DNA from: Bryum argenteum
Taxonomy: Eukaryota > Streptophyta > Bryopsida > Bryales > Bryaceae
Length of the DNA: 64,000 nt
Assembly (NCBI GenBank): GCA_037043015.1
Contig: CM073328.1
Location: 2,591,409 to 2,655,408, forward strand
Direction of reading: 5' to 3'
The stretch's first letter is position 1; each line of letters starts with the position of its first letter. The notes under the pieces were generated by a model. That model did not search any database, was not told the DNA's origin, and saw only the letters and a list, made by a program, of their open reading frames with translations. Shown here piece by piece: positions 1-12,644 of this stretch. A program made the position numbers and the translations under genes.

Positions 1-53
1 CCTAATTGTCATTCCTAATCATCGACCGAATGAGCTTCTATACATGATATACA

Positions 54-172
<119 letters not shown>

Positions 173-229
173 CTACATTCTCATATTAAAATAGCCTGAA
201 AATCATTGTCACAAGCTCTTAAGAGTCAC

Positions 230-2317
230 CTGAAAGCATAAAACCCGTCGGGCAAAATTATTGCATCCACAAACTGTGCACATCCAATCAGCTGCTGCTA
301 GACTAGACTTCGAAGAGCTTCGACCTGGAGGCATTACTCCAGGTCCACCTGTAGGTTTGCTGCTGTTTCACAATCCATCATATATTATATAAGTAGCCCA
401 CTCATAAATAGACTGTTCATAAGGGGCAAATCTGAACATACTAAACTATTTCACATCATACCAAATGCATGATGACAACACATGTAAGAAGGAAACCAGA
501 CCTGTATTCAAAACATATGCGACGTCCGTCTATCACAATTCCTTCATAACCTATACCATCCATCATTTTCTGAGCCGCCTCCTGCAGTTTATAAACAAGG
601 TAAATAGGTTCGAATCAAGATCATGGAAGTTAACAGCTTCATGACAAGAAGCTAGTAGAGCTGACACAGCTATGTATATCATAGCCGTCCAGGCACTAGA
701 ACCTCCATGCAGCAAACATTCTTACATCTAGATCTATATGGTACACGAAGACTCGTAACTAGCAACAATCTGTAACTTCTAGAACTTTCAAAACCAAGAG
801 CAACAACATTCTAAGAGGAACAGTGAAAGGTTCACGTGGAAAGAAACATTTTCTCACCACATCCGGAAAATCCACAAACGCAAAGCCTCGTGATACACCT
901 GTGCTTCGCTCCTTAATGACACGGACGTGTCTCAGTGGTCCCCAATCAGCCTGCACAGCAGAGAGGCAGAACAACGAACAATGTCATTGACCTTGAGGTG
1001 GAACCCCCACCACCTGCTTTGATAGAAGCAGCTGGGGGAATACTTCATAAAAAGTTCCCAGGAGTCCAAAGCAAGAACATTAGAAGGCTTGGAGAAAAAA
1101 CGTGATACTTACCAAAGCCAGGTAAAGGTCATCCTCGCAGATTTTTTGCGAAAGCCCCTTAACTACAAGTGTTGCAGATGGAGCCTGCAGCGACCACAAG
1201 AGCCGACTGATCAATATACGAAAAGCTAACAAGCTCCAAATCAAACGTAGACGCCTTGAATGAGCAACACAAGCTAGTTTAACCTCACAGAAGTTCGGCA
1301 TTAGTGGATTGAGGTACGTGTATGCACAACCCAGAATGACAACAATGCCCAAATAATCCAGTCCAAGTCGAAAGGAGTAAAATCCAGATCTACGATACAT
1401 CAAAATAGTCACTAAAAACTCTCAGAAAGTAACGGAAATGCCATATCAAACAAAGCAGCACTGCAGAAAGCAACTTAGAACAGTCCCCTTACCAAAACTG
1501 AAGAACCATGATAACGAGAGCTCTCTCGATCTCTTCTTCTGTCACCTCTCAAATCATCATAACTAGACTCACGTCCTCCAGCTCCCCTGCTTCGGCTCCG
1601 AGGAGATCGACTAGAGCGTCTAGAGAAATCTCGGTCATCGTGGCCAAAAGAGCGGTCCCTGTCACGACCTCGGCCTCTATCTGGACTCCAGGTGCCACGA
1701 TCTCGACTGCGGCTCCTACTGCGGCCATAGTCTCGGTCCCTCCGTCGTCGATCCTCTCCACGGGAACGTCGACCAGATCTTTCCCGAGGGGACACATCGT
1801 CTCCTCTTAAGCCAAGTGCTTCGTCTCTCCGAAGCCTAGACGGTGTACCGCTCCGAGGTCGAGGTAGCTCCGCCATGTCCACATCTTGGTTGCCTTCTCT
1901 GCCCTCTTGAAGCGGCAATCGATCGCGACGGTAATCCCAATCAATGTCTCCTTCGGCATTATCACGATCCCGGCTTCCAGTGCGAGAAGGAACTCTTTCC
2001 TGTACGGCTCCCTCCGATGAGTACTCCCGCTTCGGTCTCTGAAAGGCCTCTCTCCCCTGGTTCAGTTTCTCAAGTCTGTGTGAACCGCGTTGATGAGGTA
2101 TTTCTTCGTCAAGGGACCGCCGTCTGCCCGGTGGCCAACCATGACGAGGGTAGCTATCCGTATCAAGGCCAGACTCTCCAGGAAAACCAGCCCGAGGATA
2201 AGGAGGGCCTCCTTCTCTAGGGACGAAAGGGCCCTCAACATACCCTCTGCCTCCATAAGCCCCTCCACCCCTGTTGCCAACAACAATTTCAGGAAGAGAT
2301 CGTACCAGGAAGTCCAT
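230..2317 (-). CDS. RBM5/SUA-like splicing regulator (partial, 3' end outside window)
   Basis: Minus-strand multi-exon gene. I see exons at 2317-1493, 1184-1113, 950-858, 581-502 and 348-230, with GT-AG borders. The first exon encodes a Gly/Arg-rich then RS-rich region (many RS, RD and RDR steps). The next three build an RRM with an RNP2-like strand (TLVVKGL) and RNP1 (RGFAFVDF), ending in MMDGIGYEGIVIDGRR. The last encodes a RanBP2-type zinc finger (DWMCTVCGCNNFARRVLCF). RS + RRM + RanBP2 finger is the order in RBM5/RBM10 and in plant SUA, nuclear regulators of alternative splicing. OCRE and G-patch domains would lie left of position 1. The phase between the exons ending at 502 and starting at 348 does not join cleanly, so a small exon or indel is possible. 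The ATG at 2317 is a best guess; a splice acceptor at 2272-2271 is an alternative. Confidence 0.8.
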
Positions 2318-2900
2318 TGAAAAGTCCAAACTCCCTACTATCAAGAGAAAGGCAATACAGGCAGAAAATAACTTCCACCCCAACAATCTTAATGTACACA
2401 ATTATATGTTCTTTCTTGAGAAATAATCTTCCGCCTCATTCAATTCATCCATACATTCTTTCGTTCTTCCTTTTCAACATTCCATTCTTTTTAATACATC
2501 CGAATTGTCTGCTGCTCAAGGAAAATTGAACAGCAAAGCTGTTGTGGGCTTACAATAGTAAACTTGTTAAGTAAATGAATGTGTCAAGGGCAACTGACCC
2601 GTTAGCATAATCCACACACAACAGCACGTTCTCATAAAGATTACATTCGTTCAGATATCTGAGATTCACGAAAACGAAGTACAATTTCAAAACACTGTAC
2701 TTAACATAGAAGAAAAATATAGTGAAGTACAGATTTCTTGACTGCACAGTAGAGGGAGAATGGAAACCTGAGGTCGGAGCCGAGGGATGGATCAAAGCTC
2801 TCCAATGCCTGTGCATCCAAAAGAATAAGGGAGAGTCAGCAGCGAACACAGAAACAGAGGAGAGACGAACCGCCATTGCTTTTATAGTTCTGCGAAAGCC
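2318..2900 (-). promoter_or_regulatory. 5' leader and promoter of the RBM5-like gene
   Basis: On the minus strand a TATA-like TATAAAAG lies at about 2886-2879. It is followed by a short leader with its own ATG and a possible donor (CAG/GTTTCC, near 2770). The intervening AT-rich, T-rich stretch to 2318 looks like a 5' UTR intron. Boundaries are inferred from composition and splice-like signals only. Confidence 0.4.
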
Positions 2901-4340
2901 ATAGCCAAGTGCGGTTTCGCGCGAGCGTGCTTGATATGTGGATCAAGGGACAAGAGAAACCATGTCATGTCATGTCATGGATGTGAGATATCCCCCACAT
3001 GGAAGATCTAGTAGAAGAAAACGTCACATCAACCGTGTTCTTTGGGTGGTAATATAATAATGTAAGGCGTACGCTGCTGTTTTCCCAGCTTGCTTGTTGT
3101 AGCCCATACCGTACGCCGTCCATTGCGATGCCCTTCTCTTTGCATACCCCCAAATTGCTTCAACCGCTTCCACTGCACCCCTCCTTCCCCTTCCTTTGCT
3201 TTGCCTTTGCCTGAGCCTGATCCTACTCACAGGTATGGCGTGTTACCTGTCCTGTACGTAGATGAACACAAAAAACAGTGCCTTGTTATACCACGGAAAT
3301 TAAGCCTCCATCCTCTGATCGCCTCCCTGAACCTTCCGAGCCTTGGCTACATGAGGAACTCCGCACTTGTGCGGACTTAGAAGTCTTCGAGGCGGATACA
3401 ACCTCTGACCTATCATAGTTACAAGCACAGGAGACACTCGTCCCATATCCATGCCCCGCATCATCATCATCATCATCATCAGTACATAGCCTTTTTCTCA
3501 GTTTCTGTCTAGCTGTGCGATTGAATTCACGGGATACGGACTTCATCCTGTGACGTAGCATCGTTTACACAACCCTCTGTCTAAAAAGAATTCCCTCTGT
3601 GCACCTGACATGTGCAACATAAAACAGTGATGCCTTCTCCATTGCAACACCAAATAGAAATTGCTCCTCCAACTACTCCTGGCATATCTTTCATTACTAC
3701 ATCGGCAGGGATGCCACACGTAAATTCAGACGCAATTAAATCTCACAATAAAATCTCTGCTCATCCTTATCTCAATAGACGAAAATCCGCTTAAGTAAAG
3801 GAATGAGAGAATAGAGAATCTATAGAGCAGAGCGAACTGCGACGATCTTGAGAAAATCAAAGGCATCGAATTAATAAGCGCTTAGAGTTGGCTCTTACAG
3901 GAGGATCACCGATACCGCAACCAAAATTACACCGCCTCACGTTCTCGCGTCGTTGCTAACCCTAAATCAGGGTTCTCCTGTTGCGCTCGCTCGTTTCAGT
4001 GCTTAAAAATGCTAACAGCTCCGCTTTCAATATGAGATTCGACCCTAGCTCTCTCGATTGACAACCCCGAGTGCCTGATTCTCTCTTCTTCGCACCTCTA
4101 ATCGCTCCGAAAAAGGACAGGAATCCTCGATTTTGATTGCATTCAAATGCTCAATGTGCAATCTTGAAAATGTGCAGAATCTCAAAGTGCAGAATCCGAA
4201 TCCTTTTCAATGGATTGGAAGTGAGGAGTTGGAAGCAGATTTTAGGGTTTCGGAACGAGGAACGAGGAAAGAGAAGTGTCAGCGTGCAGTAACTGCTGTG
4301 GATTTTCGGGGTCCTTCCGTCGCTCCCTCGAACTTCTATA
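2901..4340. other. Intergenic DNA, no supported gene
   Basis: Several short open frames exist on both strands but show no recognisable domain. There is an ATC trinucleotide run near 3461-3480 and an AACCCTAAA telo-box-like motif near 3957, a motif often found in plant promoters. CT-rich DNA around 4060-4110 could be a promoter or leader, but no gene follows. Confidence 0.5.
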
Positions 4341-4344
4341 TTCT

Positions 4345-4640
4345 ACCATACCTGCCCGCACGACAATCTATCTTACGTGCCTGCCCTCACGACAATCTAT
4401 CTTACGTGCCTGCCCGCACGACAATCTATCTTACGTGCCTGCCCGCACGACAATCTATCTTACGTACCTGCCCGCACGACAATTTCTCTTCCGTACCTGC
4501 CCGCACCCGAATTTATCTCCTTTTCCTGCCCGCATCAGAATTTATCTCCTGTTCCTGCCCGCACAAAATTTTATCTCCTGATCCTGCCCGCCCTGCCCGC
4601 ACCAGAATTTATCTCCAAGTTCATGCCCACATGAGAATCT
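4345..4640. repeat. 29-bp minisatellite, about nine copies
   Basis: Tandem copies of a 29-bp unit beginning CCTGCCCGCACGACAATCTA. The first copies are nearly identical and later copies diverge (ACGACAATC becomes ACCAGAATTT). Because 29 is not a multiple of three, the unit rotates through all three frames and happens to lack stops, so three overlapping frames look open. I treat these open frames as a by-product of the repeat. Confidence 0.9.
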
Positions 4641-4670
4641 ATTGTAGGACCGGTTACATACGGTACTCAT

Positions 4671-7191
4671 TTAACCCCTAAAATTCCAAAGCCAAATTGG
4701 CTATCTGCTACTTCTCACAGCCTAAATGAAGGGACAATTTCCAATGTCTTGAGCTGTATTAAGTGGAGGTGTGGTAATATATACAAGGTGCATGTCTTAA
4801 AATTCGCAAATCTGGATTTTAAATTTTGATTTTTATAAGTGCAAATTTTTATTTGCAAGCCCAAATAGTGTAAAGAATAATTTATAATTTTGTTATTCCT
4901 TGGGATGTCTGTTTGTAACCCGATTCTTGCTTAAAATTTGATACTTCTATGAAATTTACATTCAAAATTTATGGAAGCAAGCTTTAGAATTAGAAATTTT
5001 GCATTGCTTTCCAAAACTTGTCAACAACTGAGAAAATTGAGACTATATATATTTATATATAAACTAAAAAAAATAATGTAAAGATTCATTTAGATACATA
5101 TCAATGTTCACTCTTTCTTTGAACCAAATATGTCTCATGTAGCGTGTCAAGAGCCTCAATATTGTTGCCTTAAATGTTATGTGTGTAAGGGTGGTTTGAG
5201 GCACCCTTGGAAATCCCACTTGCAAATCCTTGTTGCTAGTTGCAAAATTCTGTGCTTGATAGATAAAAAAAAAAAAAAAAGGGGTTAGTAGTTGGACTTT
5301 CATTCCTCCCCAAACTTAAGTGAATAATGTTGCTTTAGAAATTTCTTCAACTTACTACATTAGAGGAGGACTTCCTTTTAGTGACATATGTAAAGATCAC
5401 AAAAGCTCTCATTTGCATTGAATTTGGGATCGGTGTAAATTACCCTTTCTAAAGCATTTTTAACCGTTAATTGGGGAGAATGTGAAAAATCGACATTTTG
5501 GATAACTTCGGCAACTTTGAAGAACCATAACTTCTTCATCTAGAGTTTGTTTTGGATGAAATTAATTGGGTTGGGCCCCAAATCGAGTCTAGTTTGTGCA
5601 CTAAAATTTGCAGACCCATACATTGAAGCATAAATAAATGGCATGAAATTTAGTGAAGGTAGCTCTTGTTTTTGAGTTTCCAAACATGGGGCATGTTTAC
5701 CATTGTGAGGCAATTATGGGAAATCAAAAAGATGTTTTCATGAATTTTTTTGGTATGTCGAGATCTTAAGATGAAGGCTAACAAGATTTATTTGAAAGAT
5801 TTTTGATCCAACTATTTTCGGTATTGGATTTGCAACGGTGTTTGTACCTTGAAAGAAAGTGATAAAATGGGTGATTTTTGAGGTGCTTTATCTCCTTCAA
5901 GCACACTTGAAATTTTGCTTTATTTTTTGAGATGGATACCAATTAATTTCTAGATTTATTGGTAAAAGCCTTGACAAAATTGAAGAAGTATGAAGATATA
6001 GCATAGATTTGAGTGCAAAGGGTTGAGTTTTGGACTATATTTCCTTTGTAAAAATTTTGGCAATTTTCACCATTGCAAGGTCATTATTTGCCCAAAGAAA
6101 TTTCTCATGGAATTATTTTGTTCAAAGGTGTTATTGAGACGAAGTGAACATATTTGTAGTTGGTGATTTTTACATTGCAATGTGTATATTGGTAGCATTT
6201 TCACTTCAAGGTGAAAATGTTAAAATTTTGTGATGTTTTTTGGGTACTAGTAGATTATTATATTGCAAATTATGAGGCCTCATGACTCAAAAATTGAGTC
6301 CCACATGATATACAATATATTTTCTACAAGAATGTCCAGTTAATACGTGAATGAATTACGTTCATTTCTATTTATGACACTTTTTTTAAGAATGTGTTCT
6401 TTTCTCTACCAATGAGTCGAACCCTTTAGAAGAGTCGGACATACATGTAGGAATATAAAAATCAAATTGCTAAAATCAATAAAAATATTATCATAGACCA
6501 AAATTCAAACAAACCAATCTTGTTAAGAGAATCTACACAAGGAAATAAGAAGGTGACTTTCAATTAAAATATAAGGAATAAAACAAAAACGAGATAAAAT
6601 GTGAGACAAAAAATAGAATATAGAGATCCTTTGGCACCCACTAGTTTGGATATGGTGGCCAGCAAAAGGCGAGGGCATAGCTGCAAGAGTGGAAAATATG
6701 GATTCGATAACCTTTATGAAGTAGCGCTCCAAAGATAGTGTAAAGACCTCAAACCCTAAATTAGATCTATACGGTTAAATTTTCAAAAATAAGTAAGATT
6801 TGATTCATAAATAATTAAAGAGTGAAACTTTGAAAATCTATATAAAATGTAATTTCTATAATTAGTAATTGGAAATTGCTATGATTGGCTAAAATCACGT
6901 ATTATATGATAAAATGGAGAGGGGCCACAAGTAACCTATGAGGAACCTTACTAGTTCCCCAAAATAGAAAGTTTTCTTACACTAAGAAAACTTTGCCCTG
7001 TTTGTGTTTGAAGGCTTATTTTGAACAATCTATGAATCCAAATAGAACGTGTAAATTGGATGTGGTTCCCAACTTACCAAACTTCTGGAATGTTAAAAAA
7101 AAATTCCTAAAAAAATTTATTTTCATCGAGGTAGAGCTCCTCAAAATTCGGGATCGACCATAAAATGGTTGATTGGGCTCTTAGGGGTTAA
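4671..7191. mobile_element. TTAA-bounded composite of non-autonomous elements
   Basis: The left edge reads TTAACCCCTAAA at 4671 and the right edge TCTTAGGGGTTAA ends at 7191. These are the same terminal bases as the clean element at 57239-58214. Inside, about 5461-6480 is a diverged reverse-oriented copy of that 57-58 kb element, and 6692-7191 matches 7500-8010. No coding sequence is recognisable. The two ends agree only in the first seven or so bases after TTAA, so this may be two or more nested elements rather than one. Confidence 0.5.
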
Positions 7192-7460
7192 GTTTTAGTG
7201 GTCAAGTCCTCCATTCTTAATTTCCTAAGAAATATAGTGATTTTAATCATCATCGTGATCGTGGGTTGCCAAACAAGTGGTCCACAATGAATATCTCCCC
7301 AACAGTGAGTATCATGATATCGACAAAATGCGCACCCTTAAAGTTACCAATTTTCTTAACAGTATACTTCAATATATACTCAAAATTTGTTCAAGAATAA
7401 TTAACGTGAAAATTCTTCAAGTGCCCACAATTGAATCTACAGAACAATACTTAAGTTATG

Positions 7461-8010
7461 TTAACCCCTAAAGGCCCGAGGGGTTTGAAGAAAAACTTAG
7501 ATGTGTTATAAAATATGAATTCGGTAACCCTTATGAAGTAGCGCTCCAAAGATAGTATAAAGACCTTAAACCCTAAATTAAATCTATACGGTTAAATTTC
7601 CTAAAATAAGTAAGATTTCTTTAATAATGAAATAAAGAGAGTAAAACTTTGAAAATCAATATAAAATGTAATTTCTATTATTAGTAATTGAAAATTGCTA
7701 TGATTGGCTAAAATCACATATTATATGATAAAATGAAGAGAGGCCACAAGTAACCTATGAGGAACCTTATTAGTTTCCCAAAATAGTAAGTTTTCTTACA
7801 CTAACAAAACTTTGCCCTGTTTGAGTTTGAAGGCTTATTATGAACAATCTATGAATCCAAACAAAGTTCTGTAAATTGGATGTGGTTCTCAACTTACCAA
7901 ACTTCAGGAATGTAAAAAAAAATTCCAAAAAAAATCTTTTTTTATCCAGGTACAGCTCCTCAAAAATCGGGATCGACCATAAAATGGTCGATTGGGCTCT
8001 TAGGGGTTAA
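7461..8010. mobile_element. TTAA-flanked MITE-like element, 550 bp
   Basis: Begins TTAACCCCTAAAGGCCC and ends GGGCTCTTAGGGGTTAA, giving TTAA on each side and an imperfect terminal inverted repeat starting CCCCTAA. The body is about 90% like 6692-7191 and 53160-53612 by eye. TTAA duplications with CCC-starting inverted repeats are typical of piggyBac-type elements. It has no coding capacity. Confidence 0.6.
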
Positions 8011-8064
8011 TAAACATACCATACACCATTCGAAGCATTATTGCTACTATTCAACGCACAAGAG

Positions 8065-8190
8065 TAATTTCATGTTGTTTTATGCAAAGATGTAGCGCAC
8101 AAGATTTAATTCATATTGTGTAATTTCATATTGTTTTATGCAAAGAGGTAGCGCACAAGATTTGATTCATATTGTTTCATACGAAGAGCT
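8065..8190. repeat. Tandem duplication of about 55-60 bp
   Basis: Two adjacent, slightly diverged copies of a unit containing TTATGCAAAGA(T/G)GTAGCGCACAAG. No coding sequence is seen here. The rest of 8190-9050 shows no recognisable gene or repeat. Confidence 0.7.
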
Positions 8191-9051
8191 AGCTAAAATC
8201 CAAGAAACTTAGAATTTTCGTTTACGATTAATGAAGATTCTCAATCGGAATACATACAACCCTATTCTCTTAGAGACCTACTTGTTTGACATCACCTCAA
8301 ACTAATCAATTCCAAATCCATGACCGTAGTACAATAAGGACAACAGCTTCCTATTGAGCTTCACGATCGTACAGATCAAGAGACATTTCACCTCAAATTC
8401 TTACACCTATTCTAAAACATCGAATACGTAAAATTTCAGTACACATCACAAATGGATATAATGATTCGTAGGAGAAGATTTAAGTATTCGTGCAAGGTTG
8501 GTGACTACCTGATTGTAGAAAATGATGCGTGAAACACATGAAAACAGGTGTACATCGTTTCAATCTTGCTCTGACGACCCATACAACCTGAACTCAAGAT
8601 TCATGCAACTGTTCTGATATCAAACCAGCAAAACTTGTCAGCTAAGAATTGGCATTGCAATCCAACGCACTGACGACCATTGATCTGTTACTATCATGTT
8701 ATTCCTCTCTTATCTGTCACACCGTACGGGTCTGGTGTAAGAGCTAAACTCTACCAGGCTCAGGGTGCCGTAAGCGAACTTCTTGATTTGAAGTAATATT
8801 AGTGTGAATTCCAAAATATTACGTAAATGTTACTCTAACGAGTGGCACTATAACAAACCCTCGTCACCCTAAGATGTTAGGCCCCACTGTTGCTGTTCAT
8901 GGCACCAGAGTCGGAATCACTTCGTTTACTTACATACGCGGATCTCACCATTTGTTAATATATCTCAAAGACGAGGTGGTGAGTTCTGCGTATAGAAATA
9001 AACAAAATAGGTCGTTGAAAAACGTAAATTGAGGTGTCGTGCCACTTCTTC

Positions 9052-10201
9052 TCAGGAAGTTTCTCTCCAAAACTTGAGTACAAGCAGATTTTCTTCCTCT
9101 GTGTAACGCTGCATTCAACAATATCAAGTATTATGGATGCTGCAACGAGAAATCGAATAAAGCCAGGGCAGCAACAAGAGAGATTAACTACGATGTGCAG
9201 GTTCATCACAAGGCAGCAGGGCTTAAACCATCATTTACGTCACAGCAAAGACGCTGAACAATGCCCACGATAAGTCGACTGAAAGTGTAAAGTACCTGAA
9301 TAACAATGCGGGATGCGAACCCTTTGGACTTCATGATCTGACATATTTCGGTTGGATTGTTTGCTGTCAAGGTGATCATGTAGAACCAGCCCTTCTTTGA
9401 TAATAGCTTGTCGACGATGGATAACATGCGGTCAATTACAACTCTCCCCCTCTCACCCCCGGCCCATGTAGCAGTAATGCCTGCCGCACCCACCTGCGAT
9501 CATGACAAGGAAATCTCCTCAGCTCCCAAAACTAGAACAAACAAAACATAACCTCTTTCTATGCAAAACGGCATTGACATATACCTCGTGCTCGGGAGTG
9601 GGAACATAAGGAGGGTTGAATAAGAGAACATCAACTGAACCAGCCAACCGCTTCTCCAGTCCGTGCACCAAGTCGGTGACTACTACGTCTGCTTGAACTC
9701 CATGGGCTGATAAGGTTTCACGTGTCACCTGTGCTGCTGTCTGTCAAGAAGTCAATGATGAATTAAGCCATGTTCAAGCGATAGGTTGATTCGTATAGAA
9801 GTTAGTCATGTATGCTTGTATGAACAACATTCTAATAGGGTTGTGGATATGCGAAGGATTACCCGGCTGATGTCCGTTGCAATAAACTGGGCATTCACTG
9901 CATCTCCGAGGATCAATGCCAATGAGGTGATGACGTAACCGCTGCCACATCCAACCTCCACACAGAGGCAGGGGCGCTGCTCCAAAAGGTTCGCCTTCTC
10001 GGCCAGCATGGCGTCAACCAGAGCGAAGGAGTCATCACAAGGCTCATAAACCTCTGGATGTCGAGCTACGAGCAGGATGGACGCAGTTCGCAATGGATTC
10101 TGCCATAAAGACCACGCACACCTTGTCACTTTTCTGAATTTCAGAAACCCTAGTCTACATAACGAAAACCCGCATCTTGCGAAAACCTTCGATCCGCTCA
10201 T
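9052..10201 (-). CDS. HEMK2: HEMK2/N6AMT1-type eRF1 glutamine methyltransferase
   Basis: Complete five-exon gene on the minus strand: 10201-10187, 10099-9863, 9740-9585, 9493-9296 and 9108-9052. All introns are GT-AG and in phase 0, giving about 220 residues, close to the 214 of human N6AMT1. Visible motifs are VYEPCDDSFALVDA, the SAM-binding motif I (VEVGCGSGY), the catalytic NPPY box (FNPPYVPTP), TATWAGGE, and the family-typical C-terminus TEEENLLVLKFWRE. With its partner TRM112 this family methylates the Gln of the GGQ loop of release factor eRF1 and acts in the cytosol and nucleus. The first exon codes for only five residues (MSGSK). An alternative first exon could be the EH-like one at 10720-10604, which also ends in phase 0. 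The final exon is too small to appear as a long open frame and was found from its motif. Confidence 0.92.
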
Positions 10202-10603
10202 CTGTACATATTTCACGTTCACTGCTCTCGGGCACCACTTGAGATAGGTCGGCCTCTCCAGTAAATAAAGAGTACGGAACGTCCTATGCTTTACCAGCCA
10301 TCAGGAACTCATTCGATTTCACGCATGTCCTTGCGAATTTTATTCTCGTCTCTGCAATTTGATCCCGATCACGTCTACCTCCAATAACTACAGCTTAAAT
10401 TCGAAAAATTTCGTCATAAACCATACCGCTCCACACATTCACGGAGTGTCCAAAATTCCTGAGAGCCCGCAAAAATTCCCAGAAGTGTCACGCAATTCAA
10501 ACTTCCTCGAAGCCGAAACCATCGCTCTCACCGAATAATTGCGTTCACAATCCACCTCGTAAACAACAGCGGTACTGAGGATCAAAGACGAGAGTGGACC
10601 AAC

Positions 10604-10720
10604 CTTGGCAAGCGTCATCTGAGGCAGTCCCCCGTCCTGAAAGAATGCCCCGGCCTCCTGCTTGCTGATGCGCCCATCCGCTCGCCGAAAGAAGGAATCG
10701 AACACCTCCGCATTGGCCAT
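10604..10720 (-). pseudogene. Stranded first exon of an EH-domain protein
   Basis: A 39-codon exon starting MANAEVFDSFFRRADGRIS and ending at a GT donor after LAK. It matches the start of plant EH-domain (EPS15/Pan1-like endocytic) proteins, where FFRRAD-LDGD-GRIS...AVAFFQ...LP...LAQ is typical. Four residues of the EF-hand loop are missing here, so calcium binding is unlikely. No second EH exon follows downstream; the next coding sequence is the HEMK2-like gene. It may be a relic, or may have been captured as an alternative first exon, because its phase matches exon 2 of the HEMK2-like gene. The Pro- and T-rich leader lies at about 10721-10960. Confidence 0.55.
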
Positions 10721-10967
10721 GGCCACCTACTGCTGCGAACCGAGCGGCGGGCTACCTCAACACAGAAGAAGACAAGGTAAGATGCAAAGCACTGGAGCAT
10801 GAAGAGTGAAACCCTAAAAGAAAGAAAAAGAAAAAAAACATCCAGCGCACTGGATGCCATGACGGATCGACTACTACATGTGACCTAGAAAATGCGGAGA
10901 GGAATGTTGAGAGGATCGCAAGGCTGGACCGGGACCGGGTGCAGGGGATGCAGAGGCACAATCAATT

Positions 10968-10982
10968 GGGGGGGGGGGGGGG
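10968..10982. repeat. G15 homopolymer
   Basis: Fifteen consecutive G residues upstream of the EH-like exon (C15 on its strand). A G-run of this length can form a quadruplex and is prone to length errors. Confidence 0.95.
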
Positions 10983-12640
10983 ATCGGAAGAGCGTACCTG
11001 AATACTTGAATTGAGGTGATTGCCGCTACCAAGCTCATCGCAATTACTGCACTCGACTTGGCAACGACATTAACGACATCGATTCACGAGAAACGTCGAC
11101 AAGGGCCAGCATGCGAACCAGCCAAGGCAAGCCAGGAAGACGGCCCAAAACCACCTGTTACCAAGGGAGTAGCAACCTTCAACATTCTCCCAAAATGCTC
11201 AAGTCAATGAATTCCTCATTAGATTTCTTAAAGTATTGTCTGCAAAATTGCAAATGTGGGATCTTGTAAAGTACTTGTGTAAAAAGCTTTTTTTCTTTTT
11301 TACTCTAATTTTTAAGATTTCATCATAGAGATTGAGAGATTCAATATGTTTTAGCACTTCAAAATATTTTGGGTAGCCGACTTCAACCAAGCATAATGAA
11401 TTCATATTGAGATAAAAACGAGAACCCTTTGGAAAATATGCTTCAAAATAAAATATACCTACTATTCATTTATTCATCTTAGGGACGCATCACTTGAGGA
11501 GTCAAATGTACATGTGACCAATGGAGGGCAAAAGTCCTCTCACTGTATTGATTTGTTTCTTGTAACCAAACACATTGAGAGAATTTTGTCCTTCTTTGGC
11601 CACATGAATAGTTATCTTGACTCCCCATGTAAAGAATCATTTAGAAATATTGGAGGTGTTCAAAATGATCGAGGAGGCCTTCAATGGGTAGAGGTATGCA
11701 AATGCTCAAGGATTTTTAGAACAAAGAGTTGATAATTATGCAAATTCAAAATGAAGGGTTGCACATTTTAACACATCTAATTTTTTCTTCAAATCCTTTG
11801 GGCCAATAGGGTTAAATTACCCTTCAATCTCAAGGGCTTGAACGACCTTTCTTGGGTTGATTGTGAATTATGAAAATAAGGTTGTCATGCTCAACATTAG
11901 AATGACAATAATATTTCATTTTATTGTTAGTTGTTTGTAAAATAGAACTCTGGTGAGTTTCGCGTCCTATGCAATTTACTAAACTTAATTTGTAACAAGC
12001 CATTAAACACAAATACGTTCAGAATTTCAATTCCAATGAATTTCAAAAAATTGAGACTTTAGTGATATAAGGTTGGTAGCAACTTTGAATTTCCGTAAGT
12101 GGTATTTTATTGTTATTAAGAATTTATTAGATCCCAAAAATATTTTACAAGGAGTCAAATGGACAAGAAATATGGAACACAGAAATGGGAGCAAAGATGA
12201 AGTGGACGGGACATCAAGAATCATCAACGAGGAAACTCGAGATAGGGGTCACTTTTTGAAGAGCGCCAATTAAATAACTCACCCATCGGGACAAGAGTGA
12301 CCTTACTAACAAATTAATCAAATTCTCCTTTTGTTGCGTTTCTGGACACATGTATATACTAATACATCGATGTGATGCATTTTGAAGTCCACTATTGATT
12401 ACAACTTATGGATGTAGCTTTATGTGGTATGTTAGATTTGATAATGTGTTTGTAATTTGCAAGTTTATAAGGTCTAACCACCATAATTGGCTGAGAAATA
12501 TTTGACAATTTGATTTATTTCTTTTTGGAAAATGGAGTATCGAGAAATTAAAGCATATGACGGATACCTCGGAGTTATAAAAAAATAATTAATTTTTTTA
12601 AAAAAAAAACAATCTCATTTTTCGATCGCCACCAATTAAA
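10983..12640. other. AT-rich intergenic DNA, no supported gene
   Basis: Short open frames on both strands have no recognisable domain. I see no clear tandem repeat or terminal inverted repeat. Composition is that of decayed transposon sequence. Confidence 0.5.
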
Positions 12641-12644
12641 CTAG

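Noticed and set aside
1508..2320. Plus-strand open frames opposite the RBM5-like RS exon
   Set aside because: Antisense shadows of a GC-rich RS-coding exon; the minus-strand frame has the domain and the splice sites.
3286..3561. 91-codon minus-strand frame with a DDDDDDD run
   Set aside because: The Asp run comes from an ATC microsatellite; no other support for coding.
4133..4681. Three overlapping open frames of 85-182 codons
   Set aside because: Caused by the 29-bp minisatellite; the non-repetitive N-terminal part has no domain.
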